Shown here: piece by piece, positions 44,721-53,942 of the stretch
How positions within the stretch are numbered: position 1 is the stretch's first letter
Layout: each line of letters opens with the position of its first letter
Origin: Porticoccus sp041395745
Lineage (GTDB): Bacteria > Pseudomonadota > Gammaproteobacteria > Pseudomonadales > Porticoccaceae
DNA: 64,000 bases
Direction: 5' to 3'
NCBI GenBank assembly: GCA_041395745.1
Contig: JAWKZV010000001.1
Coordinates: 248,001 to 312,000 of the forward strand
Made by a program: the position numbers and the translations under genes
Notes under the pieces: model-generated
What the model was told of the DNA's origin: nothing
The model's input: only the letters and a program-made list of their open reading frames with translations
The model's database searches: none

Positions 44721-47660
44721 TTAATTGGCCAAAACTTGAAGGTAGTGTTGCTGACGGGATTTTTTCCGCCGTCTCTGCAACAGGGCGATAATGCCAATAG
44801 CAATCACCGCCAGGGCGTAGTTCAGATATTCCCAGAACACCTGGCTGTCGTGCTCCATCGGCGGCAAGGTGCGGTTGAAATGACCGCGAACCCTAATGCT
44901 CAGCAGACTGGAGTCCTCCAGTCCCCAGTCGACGGTGTTGGCCATCATCTGGATGGGATTGAGATACTCACTTCCCGCGGCCGAGTTGGCCATGGTCATG
45001 GTCTGGTCGCGCAGGAAATCATTGGAGCTGTAGAGGATGATACGGGCGGATTCCGGCGAGTGCTCGATCACACTGGAAATGGTCGGCTTGTTTGCCTCTT
45101 CCCCAGTTTTACCTTCATCCTGGGCGGCTGAATCGGTGTTTTCCCCGGAAGCGCTGTCATTCTCTGGGTTTTCGCTGTCAGAGGATGCCAGCAGGGGGGA
45201 TTCCTTGCCGGCAAAGTAGGAGGTAAAGCGTCCTTCACTGATGACGCCCAGCAATTGCGCACCCTGTTCCTGAGGGGCAGGAAAGCTCGCCATGCCATTG
45301 GCATCAATGGTCGGCATGATTTCCATGTCATCAGAGGCCCAGGAATTGCTGGAGCTGTGAACAAGCTCGGTAATTTTCCGGTTTCCCTGTTTCTCGGTAT
45401 CAATGTTGATCGGCGAGGCCCAGGCCATGGTGACCTGGGGGATACTGCTGGAAATGGGATGTTCACGGTTCAGGCCGCTGTCACGCACATCCACAAAGTA
45501 GGGGTAGTCGATCATGCGGATTTCCTGCATTTTGTAGCCGCCAACATCCCTGACTACGGGCATCGGGAACGATGCGTTCTGGGTATCCAGTACCAGTTTC
45601 TCAGCGACGTTCAGCCCATGGAACGACAGCCAGTCCTGGAAAGTGCCTTCCAGTTTGGCCAACCCCAGCCCCTGCTGGGTGAGGGTGGTGGTAAAGGGGG
45701 AGGCTGAGGCGACCACGGTGCCGCCTTTCATCAGGAACTGATCGATGGCGAACAGCTCCTTGTCCCCCAGGTTGTTGGGGGCCGCGATGAGCAGAATATC
45801 TGCATCGGCGGAAACGCTGCCATCGCTGAGATCCTCGTCCACCACATTCAGATCGGCGGAGAGGGCATCATCCAGAACAGAGAAACGGGGTACGGTAATG
45901 CCGTACTGCTCCAGTTTCGGGTCCACTTTCGGGGTGACGAAAGCAACGGTTTTAGTGACACCTGAGGCAAAGCGCTTGATGCCGGTTTTCAGGTTGCGTT
46001 CGAAGCTCTCCTTGCTGGCGTCGTCGATTGGCAACTGAATGACCTGACCGTCCTGCTCCAGCGTCATATAGAAGTAGAAATGGTCATCAGACATCATGCT
46101 GCTGGCCATGGGCTGGAAGCCATACTGCTTGCCAATCATACGTGCCACAGCGCCATTGTTGGCCTCGGGGTCGAAGAACTGGACCTTCAAGCGCCCACCA
46201 GATTCTTTCTGCAGCTGTTGCAGCGCATCTTCCACACCTTGGCGGTAGTCGACCAGTTGCTGCGGAAGACGCTGGTTTTGAGAGATGAAGGCATTGAGGG
46301 TGAGTGTGCCTTCGACGATATCGAACAGGTTACCGCCGCCGCGGTAACTGTTGAGCACCTTCTTGATGCTGCGGGTGAGGTCATACTCCGGGTTGCGAAG
46401 CTGAATCTCGAGGCTGTTGTCCCCCTGGGACTTCACTTCGATCAGATCCTGAAAGCCCAGCACCTGGAATTCGTTGCCGTAATTGACCAGGATGTTGAAA
46501 TAGGAGTTCACGATGGCGGACTGGTAGCGGTCTGCCACTTGCAAAGGCGTGGGGCGAATGCCGTACTTCTTGTTGGCTTCCTCTTCAAGGTCGGGGTTGC
46601 TGACCGGATCGAGGAATTCCACCCGCACCTTACCGTGTCCGGCGATTTCATATTCGCGGATCAGGTCCTTCATTTGTGGTACCAGTGGAGCCAGCAATGG
46701 GTGGGATTTACTGCTGAAATAGCCGCGGATGAGCAAAGGTTCCTGTAGTTGGCCCAGATAGCTCTGGGTTGCAGTTGAAATCGAATACTGCTTGCCTTCG
46801 GTGGTGTCGATTCGCAGCAGGTTGACTTGGCCCAACCACAGATTGGCACAGACGGCGTTGGTCAGTAATAGCGCAGTGACTGCGCGCCAGCTCTGATGGT
46901 TTGGGGTTCTTTTCTGGGTGGCCCAGCGTTCTTTTTCGAGAAAGAACGTGTTGAGCGTCAGGAAGGCGATGATGATGCTCAGGTAGTAATAGAGGTCGCG
47001 GACATCAATCACCCCGCGGGTGATGGAGTCAAAGCGGGAACCTGTCCCCAGCGAGCGCAGCCAGTCACCGGTGATATTGCCGAAAAAGTCGGTGATGGTT
47101 TGCGAGCCCACCAGGTAGAAAGCGCCACAGAGACCAACTGCGCAGATCAGGCTGATGATCTGGTTGTCACTGCGGGCCGAGACAAACAGGCCGATGGACA
47201 GGTAAGCGGCGCCTAGCAGAAATGCGGCTAGGTAGCCGGCCCAAACCGGGCCCCAGTCCAGCTCGCCGATCTGCGCAATGGTGATGGGTAGCGGCAGGGT
47301 GATCAGCAGGGCGATGGCCAGCAACAGCAGGCATCCGAGGAACTTGCCCAGCACGAAATGCCAGAGTGGCAGGGGCTGGGTGAGCACGTGCTCCAGTGTT
47401 CCGGTCCGGCGCTCTTCACTCCACAGGCGCATGGTGAGCGTGCTGGTGAGGAAAATAAGCAGCACCGGCATCCACTCAAACAGCGGGCGGACGTCGGCGA
47501 TATTGCGGGAGAAATAAGACTCTCCCCAGAAAAAGACAAACAGGCTGATGCCCGCAAAGGTGGCGAGAAAAAGGTAGGCGATGGGGGACGCAAAAAACAG
47601 CGATACCTCTTTGCGGGCTATGCGGCGAATCATGGCCAGGTGTTTTTGCTCAGGCTGCAT
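44721..47660 (-). CDS. Fused ABC-2 permease and GldG-like protein
   Basis: A 979-residue membrane protein. Residues about 1-255 are an ABC-2 permease (KEVSLFFASPIAYLFLATFAG; six spans) similar to GldF/NosY. After a short linker residues about 260-860 are a GldG-type region (LRIDTTEGKQYSIS; KVDPKLEQYGITVP) and the C-terminus has a last span before a basic tail (LLQRRRKKSRQQ). In Bacteroidetes GldF and GldG are separate; this fused form is frequent in gammaproteobacteria. A Glu/Asp/Ser/Ala-rich insert lies around 830-880. With the next gene's ATPase it forms a transporter of unknown cargo. Confidence 0.88.
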   Translation of the reverse strand: MQPEQKHLAMIRRIARKEVSLFFASPIAYLFLATFAGISLFVFFWGESYFSRNIADVRPLFEWMPVLLIFLTSTLTMRLWSEERRTGTLEHVLTQPLPLWHFVLGKFLGCLLLLAIALLITLPLPITIAQIGELDWGPVWAGYLAAFLLGAAYLSIGLFVSARSDNQIISLICAVGLCGAFYLVGSQTITDFFGNITGDWLRSLGTGSRFDSITRGVIDVRDLYYYLSIIIAFLTLNTFFLEKERWATQKRTPNHQSWRAVTALLLTNAVCANLWLGQVNLLRIDTTEGKQYSISTATQSYLGQLQEPLLIRGYFSSKSHPLLAPLVPQMKDLIREYEIAGHGKVRVEFLDPVSNPDLEEEANKKYGIRPTPLQVADRYQSAIVNSYFNILVNYGNEFQVLGFQDLIEVKSQGDNSLEIQLRNPEYDLTRSIKKVLNSYRGGGNLFDIVEGTLTLNAFISQNQRLPQQLVDYRQGVEDALQQLQKESGGRLKVQFFDPEANNGAVARMIGKQYGFQPMASSMMSDDHFYFYMTLEQDGQVIQLPIDDASKESFERNLKTGIKRFASGVTKTVAFVTPKVDPKLEQYGITVPRFSVLDDALSADLNVVDEDLSDGSVSADADILLIAAPNNLGDKELFAIDQFLMKGGTVVASASPFTTTLTQQGLGLAKLEGTFQDWLSFHGLNVAEKLVLDTQNASFPMPVVRDVGGYKMQEIRMIDYPYFVDVRDSGLNREHPISSSIPQVTMAWASPINIDTEKQGNRKITELVHSSSNSWASDDMEIMPTIDANGMASFPAPQEQGAQLLGVISEGRFTSYFAGKESPLLASSDSENPENDSASGENTDSAAQDEGKTGEEANKPTISSVIEHSPESARIILYSSNDFLRDQTMTMANSAAGSEYLNPIQMMANTVDWGLEDSSLLSIRVRGHFNRTLPPMEHDSQVFWEYLNYALAVIAIGIIALLQRRRKKSRQQHYLQVLAN

Positions 47661-48627
47661 CTTTAACCTCCACGGCAGGATTGCTCACGGGAGCACTGTT
47701 GACTTCCCGGAACAGGGTCTCGAGATCACGACGCTCCTGGCTGATACCGTAGACGTCGGCTCCTGAGTTGATCAGGGCGCGCGTAATAGTCGCGCCCAGT
47801 TGTCGGTGGTCGGTGCCTTCGGCGACCTCAATTCGATACTGGTGGGATTGTCCGTCTTCGGACTTACCCGATTTGCAGCTCTCGATAGAAGTCACGCCGG
47901 CGATGCTTCCCAGTTGGCCGCGCACCGCGGTTTCATCCAGGGAAGTGGACAGCTGCAAATGGTTGCTGCGGCACAGCTCCTTAAGACTGGCATCCACGGC
48001 CAACTCGCCGTGACGGATAATCAGCACCCGATCACAGATGGCATCCACTTCCTGCATGATGTGGGTGGACAGAATTACGGTAGCTTCACTGGAGAGGTCG
48101 TGAATCAGCTTGCGCATCTGTTCAGTCTGGGTGGGGTCCAGGCCGTTGGTCGGCTCATCGAGGATCAGCAGCTTCGGTCTGCCGAGAATTGCCTGGGCGA
48201 CACCGACCCGCTGTTTATAACCCCGAGATAGGGTGGCGATGGGCGAGAGCAGCTTTTCCACCAGGGACGTGGCCTGAATCACCCGCTTGATTTCATCGAT
48301 TTTGTTCTGCCCCTTGAGGCCCTTCATGTCGCCCACGTAGTCCAGATAGTCTGCGACACTCATCTCCGGGTAGATGGGCAGGTTCTCCGGCAGGTAGCCG
48401 ATGTTGCGCTGGGCTCGCTTGGGATTGAGTTGCAAGTCGACGTTGTCGATTCTGATGCTGCCTTCATTGGGTTCCAGGTAGCCGCTGATCATCTTCATGA
48501 TGGTGGTTTTGCCGGCGCCGTTGTGACCGAGCAAACCGACGATTTCACCTTGGCCTATCTTGAAATTGACGTTGTCGACGGCCTTGAACTCGCCATAACA
48601 ACGAGTTAACTGGCTGACTTCCAGCAT
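47650..48627 (-). CDS. ABC transporter ATP-binding protein, GldA-like
   Basis: A 325-residue ATPase from the ATG at 48627, which sits behind CAGGAGAAC; the frame is open to 48642. Walker A is GHNGAGKTT, the signature is LSRGYKQRV, Walker B is LLILDEPTNGLD. It carries a C-terminal DUF4162-like extension typical of ABC-2 exporter ATPases. It overlaps the permease gene by 11 bases. Divergent from Ap4A phosphorylase? No: both are on the - strand with a 268-base gap that likely holds its promoter. Confidence 0.93.
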   Translation of the reverse strand: MLEVSQLTRCYGEFKAVDNVNFKIGQGEIVGLLGHNGAGKTTIMKMISGYLEPNEGSIRIDNVDLQLNPKRAQRNIGYLPENLPIYPEMSVADYLDYVGDMKGLKGQNKIDEIKRVIQATSLVEKLLSPIATLSRGYKQRVGVAQAILGRPKLLILDEPTNGLDPTQTEQMRKLIHDLSSEATVILSTHIMQEVDAICDRVLIIRHGELAVDASLKELCRSNHLQLSTSLDETAVRGQLGSIAGVTSIESCKSGKSEDGQSHQYRIEVAEGTDHRQLGATITRALINSGADVYGISQERRDLETLFREVNSAPVSNPAVEVKDAA

Positions 48628-48895
48628 GATGTTCTCCTGCAATGGATTAACTTTTTATTCTGTTTTGTCGGTGAGTAAGTTATGTGTTGCAGACTTCGGG
48701 CGGCGGTCGCGCCGTGGGGGAACCCAACTGCAAATCAATTTTTCTCAACATCTTCTGACATCCCTCTTACACAGGTCGCCGGAGCTTCTTTCCGGTATGT
48801 AAATGGCCGTCATGCCAGATTGGCCGGAAGGGGCCTGGCCAATCCAAGTGGGCGATCATAACAGAGGGGATATGTGGGTAAAAGTTCCCGAAAAA

Positions 48896-49804
48896 TTAGT
48901 TTGGGCAGTCCCGGTGAACAGCTACCGCTTGCAACAGGTGTAGACAGCCAAGCTGTTCCAGCTCCTGCAGTTGTTGATCGTTTTTGACCAACAGGGTGCC
49001 GGCAAAGCCCAGTGCGTTGACGGCCAGTCCCCCGAGGCGTTCACAGCGACGGGGTACCACCCACAGGTGCTCTCTTGTCATCAGCAGGTTGTGTGGAGGC
49101 GCCAGTCCATCGTTGCCGGGTAATAACTCCAGTTGTTCCATCATGGTCTGGTAGCAGCGCCAGTTCGCTTCGGCGCAGCTGCGACTATTGCCACCAAAGG
49201 TGGTGGCTGAAACCCTGTGGACAAAGGGCAGTGCGGATTGTGCCGGAACACCCGGTTGCAGAGGCAGTCCGGCCCACAGCTGTTGAAAGGGATAGCCGCT
49301 TCCGGGTGTTAGCGGCAGTGGCACCATTTGCAGGTGTTTATGGGTAATGCTTGCGCCAGCGGCGGGTCCGCCGTTGTAGAACACCAGTCCGTCACTTGTC
49401 TCCAGACAAATCTGTGCCGCCAGGAAATCCCCGATATTGAGGGGTTCCAGCTGGGTAATGAAGCGGGACGTGACCATCAGGATGTGGTGGTCCATGACAT
49501 TGAACTTGTTCAACAAGCAGCGGTAGTGATCGGTCAACTCACCCACATAGAGGTCGGGGTCGTAGGGCAGAAAGGGATTGAAATCGACGGCTGCTGGTGC
49601 CTGAGCGGCCCGCTGCTTCATCTCCTCTGACTTGCGGGTTAGGTTTGCCACCACTCGAATCTGGAACGGCAGGTTAACCCCGTGCAGTGTTTCCGTTCGG
49701 TTCAGGCTGCTGGTGGGAATCGATTGGAGAGCACCACTTTGCAGGGCTGATGCGGTGACGCTGATAACCCGTTGCCAGAGCTGCTCGCCGACGAGATAGT
49801 CCAA
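48896..49804 (-). CDS. Ap4A phosphorylase / ATP adenylyltransferase
   Basis: A 302-residue HIT-superfamily protein that cleaves diadenosine tetraphosphate by phosphorolysis. The nucleotidyl-transfer motif is SITHKHLQMVPLP (HxHxQ). Segment PFLPYDPDLYVGELTDHYRCLLNKF and the C-terminal TREHLWVVPRRCERLGGLAVNALGFAG block match yeast APA1/APA2-type and bacterial Ap4A phosphorylases. It stands between the ABC group and the CMD-like gene. Confidence 0.88.
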   Translation of the reverse strand: MDYLVGEQLWQRVISVTASALQSGALQSIPTSSLNRTETLHGVNLPFQIRVVANLTRKSEEMKQRAAQAPAAVDFNPFLPYDPDLYVGELTDHYRCLLNKFNVMDHHILMVTSRFITQLEPLNIGDFLAAQICLETSDGLVFYNGGPAAGASITHKHLQMVPLPLTPGSGYPFQQLWAGLPLQPGVPAQSALPFVHRVSATTFGGNSRSCAEANWRCYQTMMEQLELLPGNDGLAPPHNLLMTREHLWVVPRRCERLGGLAVNALGFAGTLLVKNDQQLQELEQLGCLHLLQAVAVHRDCPN

Positions 49805-49918
49805 GGTGCCTCCTACCGTTGCTGATAAGTCCCGCTGAAAATGTCTTTCTGGCCGCGCTGGCGGGGTATGGTGCAGACACTATACTGTCAGGGGATGAAA
49901 GCGTGCAGGGAGATTACC

Positions 49919-50238
49919 ATGGCAAATAATAAATTGCCGGGGGCCTATGCCCGAATGGCCGCACAGTATCCGGAGCTGGCGCAGGTTGTTGAGGCATTGG
50001 GCAGCACCACAAAAGAGCTGGGCCCGCTGGATGAAAAAACTGCCCAGTTGATCCAATTGGCTGCGGCGGCCAGCATCCGCTCGGAAGGGGCGGTGCACAG
50101 CCATACCCGCCGGGCCCTTGAGGCGGGGGCCACGGCTGCCGAAATCCACCACTCCCTGCTGCTCCTGGTGAGTACCATCGGGTTTCCTCTGCCATGGCGG
50201 CGCTGAGCTGGGCCGATGATATTCTCGATCCTGCCTAG
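49919..50238 (+). CDS. Carboxymuconolactone decarboxylase-like protein, 3' frameshift
   Basis: An AhpD/CMD-fold protein of about 106 residues. LDEKTAQLIQLAAAASIRSEGAVHSHTRRALEAGATAAEIHHSLL is the fold core (counted in pieces), with the conserved His but without the CxxC of AhpD, so it is not a thiol peroxidase partner. The printed frame ends at 50206 with PLPWRR; adding one C at 50186-50187 gives GFPSAMAALSWADDILDPA and a stop at 50238, the usual end. I infer a lost C. Function unknown. Confidence 0.75.
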
Positions 50239-50299
50239 GGATAGGTTTTGACTCTGGCCCTAGACGTTGCCCTACCGAGGCGTTGCCCATAATGCCCCG

Positions 50300-50990
50300 A
50301 TGACCCCCGAGCGTTACCAGAAAATTGTCGAGGTTCCTGCGTCGCCGTCAGCCCGATCTGACGGTGATTACTGACCAGGTTCACAAAGGCCAAAATCTCT
50401 CCGCCATTATTCGCACCTGTGATGCCGTGGGTATTCACAGGGTTCATGCCGTATACGATAAAGGTGGATTCCGCGCCCACACCGGCACAGCCATGGGCTC
50501 GCACAAGTGGGTTCAAACGCAAGTGCATCGGGAAATTGAAACCCCTATCGAACAGTTGCAGGGGCAGGGCTTCCAGGTGTTGGCCGCCCATTTTGACGAG
50601 CGGGCTGTTGACTATCGGCAGGTTGATTACACTCGCCCCACAGCTCTGCTGCTGGGAGCGGAAAAAATTGGTGTCAGCCCGGAGGCCTCAGCAAAAGTGG
50701 ACGGCTGCATTCTGGTGCCAATGATGGGGATGGCCGAGTCTTTCAACGTGTCCGTGGCCTGCGCCATTATTCTGGCCGAGGCCCAGAGACAGCGCGAACA
50801 GGCTGGACTGTATGACCACTGCCGGATCGATTCCGTGGAATATCAGCGGGTATTGTTCGAGTGGTGCCAACCGGTGATCGCCCGTTACTGTCGCCAGCGG
50901 GGGATACCCTATCCCAGCTTGGACGACACTGGCCACCTGCTGGAGCCGCAGGCTTTTTCCGAGCTGACCCGGCGGGTGGCGGCGTCCTAG
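50300..50990 (+). CDS. trmH: tRNA (guanosine-18-2'-O)-methyltransferase TrmH, 5' frameshift
   Basis: TrmH (SpoU) methylates G18 in the D-loop of tRNA. The true start is the ATG at 50300 (MTPERYQKIVEV); an extra C near 50336 throws it out of frame, and LRRRQPDLTVITDQVHKGQN resumes in the frame that runs to 50990. SPOUT motifs are clear: NLSAIIRTCDAVG, LLLGAEKIGVSPEA and MAESFNVSVACAIIL. The C-terminus ends VAAS. The total of about 229 residues is normal. Confidence 0.9.
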
Positions 50991-51139
50991 TTCTACTCTT
51001 CTCAAAATGATGTCGCTGAAACCCATGAGTCACAGAACGGAATGGGTTTTTATCGGCAGATGCATAGAATCCTTCCCCGTAGCCGCTATCTTTAAGGCAC
51101 AAACGCACCATTAAATGGCACCAGAAAGAGGGATGGATA

Positions 51140-52914
51140 ATGACCGTGTACAAGGCGCCCGTAGATGATATGAGTTTCCTGTTGAACCAGGTATTGGGCA
51201 TGAACGAGATCGCCAAACTGCCGGGTTTTGAGGAAGCGACCCCCGATATGGTGGAGGCAATTCTGAGTGAGGCTGCCCGCTTCTTCGGAGAAGTAGTGGC
51301 GCCTACTAATCAGCTTGCCGATTCCCAGGGCTCAAAGCTCGACGGCACCACTGTGATCACTGCCCCCGCCCTGGACGGCATCTACCAGCAATTGACAGAA
51401 GCTGGCTGGACCAGCCTCACCGGGGATATCAATTACGGTGGGCAGGGTATGCCGATGTTGCTGTCTGTGGCGGTGGACGAGATGAGCCAGTCCGCCAACA
51501 TGGCCTTCGGTCTTTGCCCGATGCTCACCAAAGGGGTGGTGACAGCCCTGAGCATTTACGGCACTGATGAACAGAAAGACTTTTACCTCCCCAAACTGAT
51601 CACCGGCGAGTGGGCCGGCACCATGAACCTCACCGAACCTCAGGCGGGTTCCGACCTTGCAGCGGTGCGTACAAAGGCGGTCCCGGAGGGCGATCACTAC
51701 CGCATCAGCGGCCAGAAGATATTCATTACCTGGGGTGACCACGAATACACCGACAACATCATTCACCTGGTGCTGGCACGCACCCCGGATGCTCCGGAAG
51801 GAGTTAAGGGCATCTCGCTGTTTGTAGTGCCCAAGTACCTTACCAATGAGGATGGCAGTCGCGGCGAGCGCAACGATGTCTATTGTGTCGGCCTGGAACA
51901 CAAGATGGGTATCCATGCCAGTCCCACCTGTGCACTGTCCTTTGGCGACAACGGCGGCGCAGTGGGTTACCTGGTGGGAGAGGAAAACCAGGGACTGGTG
52001 TATATGTTCGCGATGATGAACGAGGCCCGTCTGGCGGTGGGCTTGCAAGGTGTATCCATCAGTGAGCGCGCCTACCAGCAGGCAGTCGCCTATGCCAAGG
52101 ACAGAGTGCAGGGTAGTGCCCCCGGCGTGCCGAAGGCCACCATTATTCATCACCCGGATGTGCGCCGTATGCTGATGCAAATGCGCGCCCTGACAGAAGC
52201 GGGCCGCGCCCTGGCCTACAGCGCCATGGCTCACGAGGACCGCGCTCACAAGCTGGCTGACCCTGAACAGGCTGCTTTCCATCGGCGCCGGGTGGATATC
52301 CTGACGCCGCTGGTGAAAGGCTGGTGTACCGAGATCGGCATGGAAGTCACCTCCCTCGGAGTGCAGGTACACGGTGGCATGGGTTTTGTGGAAGAAACTG
52401 GCGCCGCCCAGCATATGCGCGATGCCCGCATCCTGCCTATTTATGAGGGCACCAACGGCATCCAATCCCTGGATCTGGTGGGCCGCAAGATTGCCCGGGA
52501 CAAGGGCGTGGCTGCTGGCGAATTGATGAAGGATTTACTGCCGGTAGTGGCAGAAGCTCGCGCCGCCGGGTTGGACGGTATCGCCGCTGTGCTGGAGTCC
52601 TCCCTGGGAGCCTGTCAGCAGGCAGTGAAAACGCTGTTTGCCAAGGCAGCTGAAGATTGGGCTGCTCCGGGGCAGCGGCTTTCAACCTGATGATGCTTAT
52701 GGGTACCACCGTGGCCGGTGCGCTGATGGCGCAAAGCGCTGTTGCAGCACATAGAATGAACGAGGCCGGGGAGGGGAATTCGGTGTTCAATAATGCGAAG
52801 GTCGCAACGGCCAGGTTCTTTGTAGAACATATAATGCCCCGCAACCAGGCTTACCTGGCGGCGGTGCTGGCCGGTTCAGAAAGTGTCATGGCTTTGGATA
52901 TTGATACCTTCTAG
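51140..52914 (+). CDS. Acyl-CoA dehydrogenase, 3' frameshift
   Basis: A FAD-dependent acyl-CoA dehydrogenase of the long, ~590-residue group. N-terminal helical domain, then MNLTEPQAGSDLAAVRTKA and KIFITWGDHE, the C-terminal catalytic region QVHGGMGFVEETGAAQHMRDARILPIYEGTNGIQ (in pieces). As printed it stops at 52690 with GQRLST; adding one G within 52669-52672 gives AAAFNLMMLMGTTVAGALM and continues to MALDIDTF at 52914, the usual end. Substrate not predictable. Confidence 0.9.
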
Positions 52915-52931
52915 GGACCTCTGCTGTTGTT

Positions 52932-52961
52932 AAAAAACCGCCGGTTAACGGCGGTTTTTTT
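52932..52961. terminator. Bidirectional terminator between acd and the LysR gene
   Basis: AAAAAACCGCCG and CGGCGGTTTTTT around GTTAA form a perfect stem with A and T runs on both sides, serving both converging genes. Confidence 0.92.
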
Positions 52962-53832
52962 ATGGCTTCTTGGCATCCAGTAGCTGGATAAACGTCCTGG
53001 CGGCATTGGAGAGGCTCTTTTCCCGGTGATGGATGTATCCCAATTGGCGCTCGATACCGATGCCGGGGATGCGAATCGCCTGCAATCCCGGTTCAAGCAT
53101 GCTTTCCGGCAGCAGGCTCCAGCCGAGGCCGATACTTACCATCATCTTGATGGTTTCCAGGTAATTGGTGGCCATGGTGGCCGGAAGCGGTACCTGGTGT
53201 TGTTCAAATACAGCTCGGGTCATGCGCCCGGTGTAAGTGCCGAGTCCCGGCAGAATGGCGGGGTGTGCGCAGAGGGTTTGCAGTGTGGGGTTGGCTTCAC
53301 TGCTCAGGGGGTGATCGTCCGCCACCATAAATACCAGCGGGTCGGGCCAAACGATACAGGCTTCGATTTTGGGGTGCGGTTGCGGTGCCAGGGTAATCAC
53401 CGCCACTTCAAAATGGCCCTGTAATACACCCTCGTAGGCCTTTTCCGAATCCATGAAGTCCACATCAATGGTGACCGACGGGTGCTGCTGGGCAAACTGT
53501 TTGAGGATGGGTGGCAATCGGTGCAGGCCGATGTGGTGGCTGATGGCCAGCCGGAGCCGGCCGCTGATTTCGCCGGACAGGTCGCTGATGGCCTGGCGGG
53601 TATCGGCAAACTCCTGGAGGATGCGCTGCGCCCTGGGTAGCAGGGCTTCACCGGCTTCGGTCAGGGTGACAGTGCGGGCAATGCGGTCAAACAGTCGGCA
53701 TTCCAGAATGTCTTCCAGCTGCGCGATGCGCTTGCTTACCGCAGGTTGGGTGACGTGAATGCGCTCAGCTGCCACCGAGAACGAGCCGCTTTCGGCCACA
53801 GCGATAAAGGCTTGCAGTAATTGCGTGTCCAT
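52960..53832 (-). CDS. LysR-family transcriptional regulator
   Basis: A 290-residue LTTR with N-terminal winged helix-turn-helix (FIAVAESGSFSVAAERIHVTQPAVSKRIAQLE) and a C-terminal sensor domain. It is divergent from leuC, with a matching LysR-type operator between them, as in Pseudomonas relatives. The effector is probably a leucine-pathway metabolite, though this is inferred only from position. Confidence 0.92.
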   Translation of the reverse strand: MDTQLLQAFIAVAESGSFSVAAERIHVTQPAVSKRIAQLEDILECRLFDRIARTVTLTEAGEALLPRAQRILQEFADTRQAISDLSGEISGRLRLAISHHIGLHRLPPILKQFAQQHPSVTIDVDFMDSEKAYEGVLQGHFEVAVITLAPQPHPKIEACIVWPDPLVFMVADDHPLSSEANPTLQTLCAHPAILPGLGTYTGRMTRAVFEQHQVPLPATMATNYLETIKMMVSIGLGWSLLPESMLEPGLQAIRIPGIGIERQLGYIHHREKSLSNAARTFIQLLDAKKP

Positions 53833-53844
53833 TTTGTCAGTATA

Positions 53845-53865
53845 TCGATTCTAAATTGGAATCGA
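53845..53865. promoter_or_regulatory. LysR-type operator between the regulator and leuC
   Basis: A perfect palindrome TCGATTC (53845-53851) / GAATCGA (53859-53865) with a 7-base AT spacer; it contains the T-N11-A pattern. It starts 12 bases upstream of the regulator's ATG and about 78 upstream of leuC, the usual place for autoregulation and leuC control. Confidence 0.65.
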
Positions 53866-53942
53866 AACGATGAAAAATATGAATTTGTGTTATCTTTTGG
53901 CGGTGGTTAAAATTCGGCCATTCTTGCAAGTTGGAACAGAAG

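Noticed and set aside
51332..52465. A 377-codon - strand frame opposite the acyl-CoA dehydrogenase gene
   Set aside because: Shadow of a conserved gene.
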